DNA from: Isoetes taiwanensis
Lineage: Eukaryota; Streptophyta; Lycopodiopsida; Isoetales; Isoetaceae
Reading direction: 5' to 3'
DNA: 64,000 bases
Assembly: GCA_021234155.1 (NCBI GenBank)
Contig: JAJEKV010000032.1
Location: forward strand, 14,958,283-15,022,282
Shown here: one piece after another, positions 1-8,677 of the stretch
Layout: every line of letters begins with the position of its first letter
How positions within the stretch are numbered: the stretch's first letter is position 1
Program-made: the position numbers and the translations under genes
Notes under the pieces: generated by a model
The model's database searches: none
Told to the model about the DNA's origin: nothing
Seen by the model: only the letters and a program-made list of their open reading frames with translations

Positions 1-577
1 TGACAACAGTACGTAATGGAAGAAGTTTAAGCAGTATCTAATCTGGAAGAGTAAACGTAGCTAGCAATAAATAAAGGGCCAATTTCTTTTGCTGCTCCTT
101 GCAAAAAGACTGACATTTGTGGCATGCAGCTGGAGACAATAGAAACCTGTTCAAAACTTACATGGCCACACTCTACCAGGCCAGTGGCCACAAGAATTCC
201 AGAACAGCTATATGGGCCTCTTCTACGACATTGCAGATCACTATGTTCTAACATGTAATGCTGCAGTATATCCTAATCTCCACCTTTGCCTTATACATGA
301 ACACGATTTAGCTGCCCAGGGCCTACATCAATTTCAGGATAGCTATGCAAAGGGTTCATACATATGACCAAACTATTAAAGCAGCATCTTTGAATAGAGG
401 TTCAGGTTTTGAGAGAAAGAATACAAAAGTTGAAAGTTTCTCGTACCATAATGATGTGGTTAATGAGATGTACAATCTACGAGAAAGAATCTATGAAAAC
501 GAATCTATGAAAACAAGTCCAGAAAAATGAACTCCATAATTCAGATTCTCTACTTGAAGAACTGGTGCTGGCCATAA
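1..577. other. No supported gene
   Basis: Short open frames exist on both strands, but I recognise no domain, no splice structure and no repeat. The stretch may be intron or untranslated sequence of the PPR-like fragment to the right. Confidence 0.4.
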
Positions 578-835
578 TCACAGGGAAGGTTGAAGAGAAG
601 CCAGTAGAACAAGCTCAAGAAGTGCCCTTTTTCTACCACACATAGAGAGGATACATGCGTAGGCATTGTAGTCATCAGTAGAGCCTTGTCTCTCAAGATA
701 AATCAATGCGTCCTCTAATCTTCCTTCCTTGCACAGCTTAGAAATCAGAAAATATGTTGCTTCAACTCTTTGAATTGAGGTTTCCGCATCCCTGCCTTCA
801 TTCTCGCAAGCAACAAAACATTTGATTTCTTAATG
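578..835 (-). pseudogene. PPR-like protein fragment
   Basis: The minus strand has an uninterrupted frame of about 85 codons. It contains LISKLCKEGRLEDALIYLE and then YNAYACILSMCGRKRALLE. This is the spacing of plant pentatricopeptide repeat proteins near their N-terminus: a KLCKEGRL helix pair followed by a Y-x-x-x-L-x-x-C-x-x-x-x-x-L-x-x helix. PPR proteins bind organellar RNA and act in editing or processing. Here only one to two repeats remain. The frame ends in a stop at 578-580 where the next helices would start, and no long continuation is visible on either side. I therefore read it as a fragment or a decayed copy; an exon of an intron-rich PPR gene is possible. The match is from memory of the family, not from a search. 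Confidence 0.55.
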
Positions 836-1400
836 AAGATACATCCTTGAATGCATTTCCTGACTTTTTTAAAAGACAATAAGGTGAAAATGCAACGGCG
901 AGAAAGCGAGCAAGCCTACCGTCAAAAGAAGAAGTTACTGATGCAGAACGGGAGAAGCTTGAGGTTGTGTAGAAAGATCGATTGCTGGCCTTCCTCAGGA
1001 TCATCCTATGCTCGCAAAACCATGGCAAATGTCGTCCTATGACCATAGCAGCTTACCCGAAATCCATCCCTGGAGCAGACATCAGTGACGACAGGCTTGG
1101 AGCCTGAGAGATTTGCCGACCACATCCCCACCCTCCGCCAGGCTCGTGTGGAATCCATGCCGTCTAAGTGTATTGAGGGGTCCCTCAAATCCCAAAAGTC
1201 CACAGCCGTCGACAAGGGATATGCCACAAGATTCTTCAATCGCGGCCCTCTATGCGTCTTGCCCCATACTCCCGAGGGGTTGCCCGTAAGCACTATTCAA
1301 AGTTACAAACCTTGTTATAGACAATGGAAGATGAACGTGGCCTAATGGCAAGGCTGTGGTGTGGTCAACAGCAATCCGTAACGACCCAAAAATGGCGTTA
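836..1400. other. No recognised gene; one open frame 1085-1345
   Basis: An 86-codon plus-strand frame at 1085-1345 contains DHIPTLRQARVES, but I do not recognise it and see no splice sites. The rest holds nothing I can support. Confidence 0.3.
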
Positions 1401-1407
1401 AGCAATG

Positions 1408-1414
1408 TATAAAT
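1408..1414 (+). promoter_or_regulatory. TATA box of the cysteine-rich peptide gene
   Basis: TATAAAT lies about 50 bases upstream of the ATG at 1464. A transcription start around 1440 would give a short 5' leader. The position and sequence fit a plant core promoter. Confidence 0.5.
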
Positions 1415-1463
1415 TAAACCTGAGAGACAATCTCATATCATCAGCTTTGAAAGAGTTTTATAG

Positions 1464-1778
1464 ATGGCGCGAGTTTTGGTGGTTTTCACTGTATCTGTAT
1501 TTCTTTTAATCGTCAAAATGGCAGCACAAAATGATGGAGCTCAATCTCCGGCCCCTTCGATGGATTTCGCCAATCAGCCTCTTTCTCCGTCACCATCTGG
1601 GCCATATTCTGCATCTGCACCACAATCACAAGAATCCCGTTTGCCAGATTTTACAGAGATGGCCGGTAGAAGAAGACTGTGTTGTTACCGTTGGGGCCCC
1701 TGTGGCGTCTGGCCTCAAGCTGCGGCTTATGCTTATGAATACGGCAGAGTATGCTGCTGGAATTGGGCCCCCTGCTAA
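1464..1778 (+). CDS. Small secreted cysteine-rich peptide precursor
   Basis: This 104-residue product starts with a hydrophobic stretch (VLVVFTVSVFLLIV, residues 4-17), which is a clear signal peptide, so secretion is expected. Residues 25-65 are rich in Pro, Ser and Ala, as in arabinogalactan or proline-rich peptide precursors. The C-terminus has two copies of a CC-x5-C module: Cys73, Cys74, Cys80 and Cys97, Cys98, Cys104, the last being the final residue. The modules read CCYRWGPC and CCWNWAPC, so they look duplicated. The first ATG was chosen because a TATA box lies about 50 bases upstream and an AATAAA signal lies about 140 bases past the stop. I do not recognise the family. A signalling or defence peptide is possible, but function is not shown. 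No introns are needed. Confidence 0.6.
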   Translation: MARVLVVFTVSVFLLIVKMAAQNDGAQSPAPSMDFANQPLSPSPSGPYSASAPQSQESRLPDFTEMAGRRRLCCYRWGPCGVWPQAAAYAYEYGRVCCWNWAPC

Positions 1779-1918
1779 TCCTAATTGCTACTTCTGGCGT
1801 GGTCGCCAGATTTGCGAAAATGTATGACACACCAGTTAGATAGATTTGTCTGTACATAAAATATCAGCCGATAAGCTGGAGCTCTTCTTTGATATTTTGG
1901 GTACTTCAGCAGCTCTGT

Positions 1919-1924
1919 AAATAA
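1919..1924 (+). terminator. Polyadenylation signal of the peptide gene
   Basis: AATAAA appears in TGTAAATAAACCC about 140 bases after the stop of the cysteine-rich peptide gene, a usual plant 3' UTR distance. Confidence 0.45.
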
Positions 1925-2350
1925 ACCCAATCAGTTGCTGTACTATATTTCTGTTTCGCCTAAATTCTATGGCATATGTTAAGTAAGTTACTGTTTGCAC
2001 TTATCCTTAACTTTTCTTTGTGAATTACAACCACGTATGTCAAGCATATTTTATTTTCGCAATATACACATAGAAAATACGGTTTGAAGGAATTTTAGAA
2101 ACCCTAGAAACCGAATACTTAAGCAATGTGCATTGTCTTGTTATATCATAAAAATGACTGGAGCTGGAAAGGAAATGCATTTACTGAATTACAGAGCCTT
2201 TGCCATTTGCTTGCTTTGAAAGAAACTAGTTGCTTGCAAGAAATATAGCAAATCCAGTAATTTCCTTCCCATTTCCTTCATCTGTCAGCTTCCTCTTCAT
2301 GGCTGCATCCTGCATAGGCGAGTAAATTGGAGGCCGTCAGTTCTGAGCCT

Positions 2351-2410
2351 TTCGTGGAGTTCAATGCCACAAGGTATTATTTCGTGGAGTTCAATGTCAC
2401 AAGGTATTAT
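2351..2410. repeat. 30-bp direct tandem duplication
   Basis: Two adjacent 30-base copies beginning TTCGTGGAGTTCAATG differ at one base. No coding or element context explains the duplication. Confidence 0.85.
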
Positions 2411-2501
2411 TGATGTATCGTGTATGCAGGTTTGTTATTGTATCTTCCAGGGATGACAATCCTATGAACAAATTTGTGGATCTCCCTCAAATGACGGTGG
2501 C

Positions 2502-2566
2502 ATGGATCCAAAACTTCTGAAATATTACGTTTTGTTGCACGACAATCAAGATGGCCCTTTGGACAG
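2502..2566 (+). CDS. Possible first exon of an unrecognised gene
   Basis: An ATG opens 65 bases coding for MDPKLLKYYVLLHDNQDGPLD and ends at a good donor, GGACAG|GTAAGT. The composition is coding-like, but no following exon was found before the methyltransferase region. I do not recognise the protein. It may be a leftover exon of a gene cut by the 3.5-11.9 kb element. Confidence 0.25.
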
Positions 2567-2572
2567 GTAAGT

Positions 2573-3540
2573 TAATATTATCCACGCCTAACTTTTTGGT
2601 CTTGTTGTGCTTTGCTATATGCTATCTCTGATACCATGTTATTGTGTTTATGTACCTCGAACTTGGAAAATGCTTTGTTTGGAATAGTCTCATGCATTTC
2701 TGTTCTATTGTATCCCCTTTTTATGTCATTGAGTATTGAACAACGTCTTAAATTAAACGCACTTATTTTAAAAGTGCATTTAAAAGATTCCTTAGAAAAA
2801 ACTGAATGAAGTCAGAAAAAGGCTCTTTTTTTCAAGACTTTAAATTGTTAATGCATGGCAGTATAAATTTGAGCACGTTTTAGCCTATTTTAATCATTGC
2901 ACGAAATTATTGATGAATAGAAGCTTAAAATTATGCATTTTTAGTATGCTTTTTCTATCTACATGATCACTCCAATAAAGAACATCTTACGACGTAGCAA
3001 CTTTTACAAGAATTTCGTTAATGCATGAAGTTGCTAAAGAAAAATAGCATTGACAAAGGATCTTAAAGCGCATTCATCTCTATTAAAACTTCATTTGTAG
3101 ATTTACAAGCATGCAATCGAATTATTCTTCTTTAAGATTACTTAATTTGTTCACTTATAACCAAATAATCGAAGTGCTAGTCTCTTTCAAATAGTTTTTT
3201 AGGATTAAATGGTTGTTCTTGTCCCTTTTTTTTTAAAGAGTAGGATTCAAACAATAACCAATAAAAATTATCAATTTTAAGCTTCTACTAGTTGAAAGAT
3301 GACTGACAAAAAACATAAGGTTTAAAAATTATTCAACTAAAAGCACAAGACAATTCTTAAAACAAAAAGATCATAAGCATAATACTAAAGGAAAAAAACA
3401 ATCACAAAATAAATGACAAATTAATTCACAACAATAGTTCTTAAACTTCATATCTCAAGCAAATGACAAAATAGTAAAACGACTACCAAAGAAATAGAAA
3501 TTTATAAGTTCTTAAACTTCGTGTCTCAAGCAAATATTAA
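2573..3540. other. AT-rich flank without genes
   Basis: AT-rich sequence with long T and A runs and no supported gene. The left end of the 3.5-11.9 kb candidate element should lie here. I looked by eye for terminal inverted repeats matching 11.9-12.6 kb and found none. Confidence 0.4.
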
Positions 3541-3546
3541 ACTACT

Positions 3547-4204
3547 TCAGTAATCAATGGGTTCTTCTTCATCAGTTCCATTCTTCTCTTTCTCCTCTTC
3601 AAGACCAATGTTTACTAAAGGAATTGTTGATGAAGCCTTAGGAGTTTCTTCAGGAATTACAGTAGCAGGATCAAGCTCTGCAAAATCAACCTCGTCATCA
3701 GGCCTACCACTAGGTGGTGGCTGAATTTCAGAGAAAGTTTCTGTTAGATTTCCACTGAAGCTTTTGTCGCCTAACTCCTGATTTTCATCAGGCAAGGACT
3801 CACAAGAACTTATTCTTGTTTTTATAAAACTAACATTATCTGGATCAATATCAATGGAGATAACATTTCTTCCTTTCTTAAGAGCACAAACTGCAGTTGT
3901 CCCTGATCCAGAAAATGCATCCAGCACCCAGTCACCTGGTCTTGAAAACCAACTAATAAGCTTAGAAATTAACTTCTGGGGCTTTTGATAATGTGACACT
4001 ATTTGTCCCTGTCTCTGAGGATCTTTCAACTTTTGAAGCACAGCTGGATAACAAAACACGTTGCTTGGTGGTTGAGTTTCATCTGTTGTGTTGTAATGCT
4101 GCATACTCCTTTTACCATCAACACTATAATATCCAATATGGAGATGCTCAAACTTACTAACTAGACGAGCTCCACCACCATTGCCTTTAACATTTGTTTT
4201 TATC
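3547..4204 (-). CDS. Beta-class DNA amino-methyltransferase, C-terminal exon (SAM-binding half)
   Basis: This last exon carries the AdoMet-binding half of an N6_N4_Mtase domain (Pfam PF01555 type). It reads HYQKPQKLISKLISWF, then WVLDAFSGSGTTAVCAL (motif I, about 3893-3925), then GRNVISIDIDPDN (motif II acidic end). The target-base motif lies in the exon before it, so the order is IV then I. That order defines the beta class and excludes the METTL3/METTL4 type that plants normally use for N6 methylation. The exon opens after a good acceptor (TTCTTGCAG) at 4205-4207 and ends in an acidic tail with a stop at 3547. Proteins of this class methylate the amino group of adenine or cytosine in DNA and are mainly bacterial and phage enzymes. 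The neighbouring exons on this strand form one gene with a ParB-like domain. Confidence 0.75.
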
Positions 4205-4269
4205 CTGCAAGAACTTGAAATCAGAAACGTGAACGGTATATTTCAAAATGAAGAAAAGTTTAAACTTAC

Positions 4270-4710
4270 CACACACAACCCTCAAAACCAGCATTGCATA
4301 TTGTAGACAATGGCTTTATCACAGACATTGTTTGAACATCCGAATGAAATAAAATTACTCTCCAATAGGAGGAGGTGGTGACCTCTTTAAATCCTTCCAG
4401 AAATGACTCCACCTCCTTCCAAGTAAAAGCCTTGTCATCAAAGCGACTGTCCTTTATCTTGAAGCCATAAGGTATATCAGCTATGCACAATGTGAAGTTA
4501 CGTGGTTGAATAACTTGTTTGAAGAACTGCGAGTCTCCAACTACGACTTTATATAATGCATCTTGATTGAAAAAATAGAAACTCTCAAGATCATTAGTCA
4601 TTTAGCCTAGAGCGGCTTGACCTTACGCTTTGTGCTTTAAGTTTTTGCCTTTCTTCTTTACACCTTCTTACAAGGTTTAAAAATCCAGCAGGCAATCCAC
4701 TAGACTTTTT
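4270..4710 (-). CDS. Amino-methyltransferase catalytic exon (DIPYG motif), with a small frame-breaking duplication
   Basis: The exon is bounded by an acceptor TTTCTGTAG at 4711 and a donor GTAAGT at 4269. Its 5' part codes for a basic segment including SSGLPAGFLNLV and KCKEERQ-like residues. It then switches frame and codes for FYFFNQDALYKVVVGDSQFF, followed by CIADIPYGFKI. DIPYG (about 4463-4483) sits where beta-class enzymes have DPPY, the target-base motif IV. The break coincides with a short near-duplication, AATGACTAATGATC (about 4591-4606). Without seven of those bases the two frames would join. I therefore think this was one exon of a fused protein and that this copy is broken. A separate gene starting at the ATG at 4601 is the alternative. 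Confidence 0.65.
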
Positions 4711-4810
4711 CTACAGAAAGAAGTTATTCTTTAATACGAAATTGATATATTATGAAGTTCAAAAAAAACATTGTAGTATAGAACTTATCTATGAAATTTG
4801 AAGTACTAAC

Positions 4811-4922
4811 CCATTTGCTGAAGTTAGGGGCATATTCTTTTATCAAAGCATCCTGTGGTTGTCGTGGATAATTTGCTCTGCGGTCTTCCCAAGCATCCGT
4901 TATTAAGTGCTTTTCGGTAGCT
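4811..4922 (-). CDS. Linker exon of the ParB-methyltransferase gene
   Basis: The frame is open for the whole exon and includes HLITDAWEDRRANYPRQPQ and IKEYAPNFSKW. An acceptor TTAG lies just upstream and a donor GTTAGT at 4810. No known domain is recognised. Its position on the same strand, with consistent splice sites, between ParB-like and methyltransferase exons supports membership in the same gene. Confidence 0.5.
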
Positions 4923-5016
4923 CTAACGGCAAGTTACAATATCTTTTTGTCTGTATGTAACAATAAAATATTTTTAGAACATCTCTACTGATTAATCACA
5001 AAAACAAACACCTTAC

Positions 5017-5259
5017 TGCTTTGCTTCATTTGCCATTTCTTCTAAAGTAAACTCCTTAGCCACGACTTTCTGTAGAAGATGGACTAGTAGCTCTTTGTCC
5101 TTAATTCCTTGAAGAGAAATCCAAGGAACAATAGTCATCTCCTTCACCTTAGCAGGTTTAGATAATTTCTTGCTTGCCTTAGGCTTTTTTCCACTCAGAT
5201 TTTGTCTTTAGCTGGTTGTCTTGAAACATGGAAAAAAATTTTTCTTGAAGTTCCCATAT
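5017..5259 (-). CDS. Linker exon with coil and basic segment; frame break in an A6 run
   Basis: After the acceptor TTTTTCAG the exon codes for IWELQEKFFSMFQDNQ, then a lysine-rich stretch, then PWISLQGIKDKELLVHLLQ and FTLEEMANEAKQ, ending at donor GTAAGG (5016-5011). The frame shifts once at a run of six A on the minus strand (plus 5185-5190). A run of five would keep it open. The homopolymer location means a sequencing error is possible. The LLVHLLQKVV...TLEEMANEAK part could be a helix-turn-helix, as expected after a ParB domain, but this is a guess. Confidence 0.5.
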
Positions 5260-5358
5260 CTGAAAAAGCAAACTATTAGTGCCAGAAGTTGCCATTTGTT
5301 TAACTACAATAAGAAAACACTGGATGGCAACATCCACAAAACTATGCACTTATTTCTA

Positions 5359-5690
5359 AGATTTTATGACAAGTAACGTAACTAAGTGCACGCAGTATGA
5401 ATTCATACACTAGTTTTTTAACACAAGCAATAAACATGCCAACTTCAGTTTTGAATGCATACCTTTTGTAAGATTTTTTGACAAGTAAGTACTGTAAATG
5501 AGTGCACGCAGTATGAATTCATACACTAGCTTTTTAACACAAGCAATAAACATGCCAACTTGAGTTTAAATGCAGACCTTTTGTAAGATTTTTTGACAAG
5601 TAGTACTATAAATGAGTGCACGCAGTATGAATTCATACTAGCTTTTAAACACAAACACTAAACATGCCATCTTGAGTTTAGATGCAGACC
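5359..5690. repeat. Three tandem units of about 115 bp, each with the GTATGAATTCATAC palindrome
   Basis: Three similar units share AAGATTTT-TGACAAGTA, GTGCACGCAGTATGAATTCATAC and AACATGCC. The perfect 14-bp palindrome occurs at 5395-5408, 5511-5524 and 5625-5638, spaced 116 and 114 bp. The array lies in the intron after the ParB-like exon, and the last unit runs into the donor site of that exon. The same palindrome is repeated in the spacer at 7.9-8.6 kb. Confidence 0.85.
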
Positions 5691-6691
5691 TTTCCACTTC
5701 TGAAGGCTAGTTGAAAATAGTTGTCAAACTTTTTAAAGCACTGGGTGGGTGACAGATCACTATCATACCGGAGGCAACATTCTGTTACACAAGTTTCCCT
5801 GAGCTTCTGAAGGAGTGTACCATTCTTTCTAAAGTCTTCACCGTAGGTCTGTTCAAAGTTTATAAATTCTCGATGCATAAAGCGTATCTGATCAATGAAA
5901 CTCATTTGGAGGCGGTACTCATTATCAACATTATGAGAAATGGCTAGAACTTTTGCTTCTTCATCTGTTAGACCAACATAAACCTTAGCTTCTACCACTT
6001 TCCAAGCAGGATTTTTGCTGTCTTCTTTCATTAGTTCCTTTCTTGCTTTGTAACTGTGTGTTCCACCCAAGACATAATACCGATAGTACTCAAAGTCAGC
6101 CTTATTGTACTCTTTTAGAGATGTACATTGATTTGGGTCAACCATAACAATCATAGGAGTGACTACTGCTTCTTGGTTAGCCCTCATTCTATCTTTTAGA
6201 ATGTCAACGTGTGAGGCATATAACTTCCTAACTTGCAGAGGCCTTTGCCCAGAAGCGTCTTTGGGAGGTCTTTTGATTGTAGCTGTAGAGAGCCTCATCG
6301 TATCAACAACACGCTTGGTTGCATTGACATAATTCAACAGCTTTGTGCTCCTATCAACTTCCTTACTTTTAATCACACATCCAGGAGCTCTTTTCTTCTC
6401 CTTGGGCACTTCTGATCCCTCAATGCGTTGTACCTTCCTCTTCCTTTGCACAACAATTTCTTTGACATGTTTTCTTTTGTTTTTAAGCAAGTCCTTATCC
6501 AGTGCTCTATCTAATTCTCCACCATCATCTCCGTCCTCTTCCTCTTGACTGCTTGCTTCTTCGTCTTCTTCCCCACTCAATTGTTCTTCTCCACTTTTCA
6601 CTCCCTCTGATTCATCATCGGGGTAGACTTTACCTACCTTAAGTACTGCTGAATTACAAGCCAGAACATTTTGGAGGACATCAATAATATC
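5690..6691 (-). CDS. ParB/sulfiredoxin-like DNA-binding domain exon
   Basis: A 1-kb open exon starts after the acceptor GCAACAG at 6692-6694. Residues 1-70 are very acidic, followed by a Lys/Arg-rich stretch resembling a nuclear localisation signal. From about 6250 it reads as a ParB/Srx-type domain: RPLQVRKLYASHVDILKDRM, PMIVMVDPN, then YYVLGGTHSYKARKELMKE (about 6017-6070), then VYVGLTDEEAKVLAISHNVDN. In ParB proteins the equivalent GxHRxxA and the AxxxN segment form the nucleotide and DNA partition-clamp core. Here the canonical Arg after the His is replaced by Ser-Tyr. Prokaryotic proteins with ParB-like plus N6_N4 methylase domains are known, which matches the exon order here. The exon ends at donor GTCTGC. 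An internal GTAGGT near 6632 could be an alternative donor. Confidence 0.65.
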
Positions 6692-6755
6692 CTGTTGCAC
6701 AAAGTTATCAGTTTCTTGAACATTAAAGTAAACAAACTAAATTGACAGTACTTAC

Positions 6756-7091
6756 AAAAGTTTTAACACTGGCACGGATGTACTCCTTCAAATCAGCAGG
6801 AAAACACAATGACATCTTCATGAAAACACTATTTAAAACAATTACGCTCTCTTTACCAGCGCTAATTATCCGAAATACCACTTGGCTTGCAGAATCATTC
6901 CCTCTTGCACTGAAAATTCTTCCAGGGACATAAAAGTCATCCTTCTTTAAAGTTTCTCTGCCAGAGATGGCTGTTGTCCAAAGAAATAAGCTGTGCGGAT
7001 GCTTGTCTTGAAATCCTCTAGAAAGAAACCACTGGTGATTTAACATTTTGTATCCTTCGTCAGCTTCTCCAGAAGGATTTTTAAACTTCAT
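6756..7091 (-). CDS. N-terminal exon of the ParB-methyltransferase gene, no known domain
   Basis: The exon is open from an ATG at 7091 (MKFKNPSGEADEGYKM) to a donor GTAAGTAC at 6755. It includes FYVPGRIFSARGND and SLCFPADLKEYIRASVKTF. I recognise no domain. It lies 65 bases upstream of the ParB-like exon on the same strand. An acceptor-like TGCAG just before the ATG (about 7107) means it may be an internal exon with its start further upstream. Confidence 0.5.
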
Positions 7092-7637
7092 TTTAGGCGT
7101 TTTACTGCACAACAAAGCTTTTGTTATGCAACGAATTTGCAGAAGATATTTGATTCAACAAAAACCAGCCAAGTGTTAAAATCAATCATCAGAAGTCCTT
7201 TTGCCAGAAAAAATGTGGAAAAGCTACTAAAAGTGCAGCAAAACTGGCCGATTTCATCACTTTTCTGTCAATTTCCTTGTCTGTACGCCAAAATATCTAC
7301 TCTTATTAAGTACAAAGATGTGCCAAATTAACAGTGAATTGGCTTTCTACTACCGATTTTGCTATTTCTACAACAGATTTTTATGATTCTCTGACCGATT
7401 TTTTCAACTTCTCATCGATTTTTCAATTGTTCAGTCCGGTTCTTGATTCGGTGAAAATATTGCTGATGTTTGTAATCTAGTCTACAAAATTTGCAAAAGA
7501 ACGGCCAATTTTGATTGTTTTAATTACGCTTTTGGAGATTTTGCTGTTCTACATGAAGTCTGGCACAGAACAATTTCTTAAGTTGCAAAATCGATTTCCT
7601 TTTCTTTGCCCGGTTCCCTTTACGCAAAATCGATTTC

Positions 7638-7862
7638 TCATGCTGCCCCGGTTTCTAAGCTGCCGATTCTGCTGTTTCTAACTTTCGGTTTACGAAATCG
7701 AACTTCAGTTTCTAACCGCCGATTCTCATTTATTGCCGATCTGCCCGATCTCCGAGGGGGCGTTTGATTCTGGCTGTTGTTGGTTTTACTCGCAACGTCG
7801 GTCTTAAACCAATGCTTAATTGCAAGGAAAAGGGACGGTTGTTGTTGCACAACGTCCAACAT
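7638..7862 (-). CDS. Possible upstream exon of the ParB-methyltransferase gene
   Basis: A 75-codon frame starts with an ATG at 7862 (MLDVVQQQPSLFLAIKHWF) and is rich in Arg, Asn and Ser (TPPRRSGRSAINENRR). It ends in a stop at 7638. Its place between the bidirectional spacer and the rest of the leftward gene makes a 5' exon or short upstream ORF plausible. No domain is recognised and no donor was identified with confidence. Confidence 0.3.
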   Translation of the reverse strand: MLDVVQQQPSLFLAIKHWFKTDVASKTNNSQNQTPPRRSGRSAINENRRLETEVRFRKPKVRNSRIGSLETGAA

Positions 7863-7944
7863 GTTAGGAAATTTAAAAAGATAGAATGTTTTTAGCAATT
7901 GAGATGTTATTTTAAGGATGGCACTTTGAGAAAGAAAAGGAACC

Positions 7945-8605
7945 GTATGAATTCATACCATACAACATTTTGCCTTCTAATCTAAGACAGAGAAACTTCT
8001 AGAAATGCACTTTTTGGGATTAATTAATCCCGCTTTTACTCTCTCTTGTGAAAGAGACGGTATGAATTTATACCGTCATCTACGTCTTAAGGGTGTCAAT
8101 GCCTTAAAGTTGTGAGCAGTAAATATTCAACAACACATGATGGTATAAATTAATACCACCACGGTATAAATTCATACCACAAACTTATTCTTGAAAACCT
8201 CAAAGGTACAAGTATAAATTTAAAAAGGAATATTCTGAAGAAAAAATGAAAAACGCAAAGAACATTAAGAGTAAATAGGCTGGCGTACGTGGCTCACCTG
8301 GTCATGTCCGTATACGGGCTTTTATAGGTCCACTTCTATGGTGAAGAAGACTATTACAAAGGAGATCTTTGGCCTTGGTGAAATTTTTTATGTATGTAAG
8401 AAATGAGAGAGAGTTAAAGTATTTTGGTATGTTTTTTCATCTCGGATTTTAATTGTGCATTGCCATAGAGTTGCGTATACGGGAAGTTGTTTACAATTGT
8501 TGAAATTCGTTACGTGTATTTGGGATTGGTATGAATTCATACCGCTTGCTCTACTTAACCCTTCTAGGACTGTGCTTGAGTGTAGCATTGGTATAAATTT
8601 ATACC
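7945..8605. promoter_or_regulatory. Cluster of six palindromic sites in the divergent spacer (GGTATRAATTYATACC family)
   Basis: Six copies lie between the two divergent genes: 7945-7958 (GTATGAATTCATAC), 8056-8077 (GACGGTATGAATTTATACCGTC), 8141-8158, 8163-8178 (GGTATAAATTCATACC), 8528-8543 (GGTATGAATTCATACC, perfect) and 8590-8605 (GGTATAAATTTATACC, perfect). All share GGTAT/ATACC arms around an AT core. Their clustering at a bidirectional promoter suggests binding sites for a dimeric protein, perhaps the ParB-like protein or the transposase-like partner. Some AT-rich cores also resemble TATA boxes, and the last site lies 72 bases before the ATG at 8678. Confidence 0.75.
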
Positions 8606-8677
8606 GCTGCTTGTACTTGTTCGTCAGTCTAAAACAGTGACTGTGTAGAAATTCAAACCACGTGCTTTTTTAAGGAG

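Noticed and set aside
27-254. 75-codon minus-strand frame
   Set aside because: No domain, splice signal or codon pattern that supports coding.
851-1046. Overlapping short frames on both strands
   Set aside because: Mutually overlapping, short and unrecognised.
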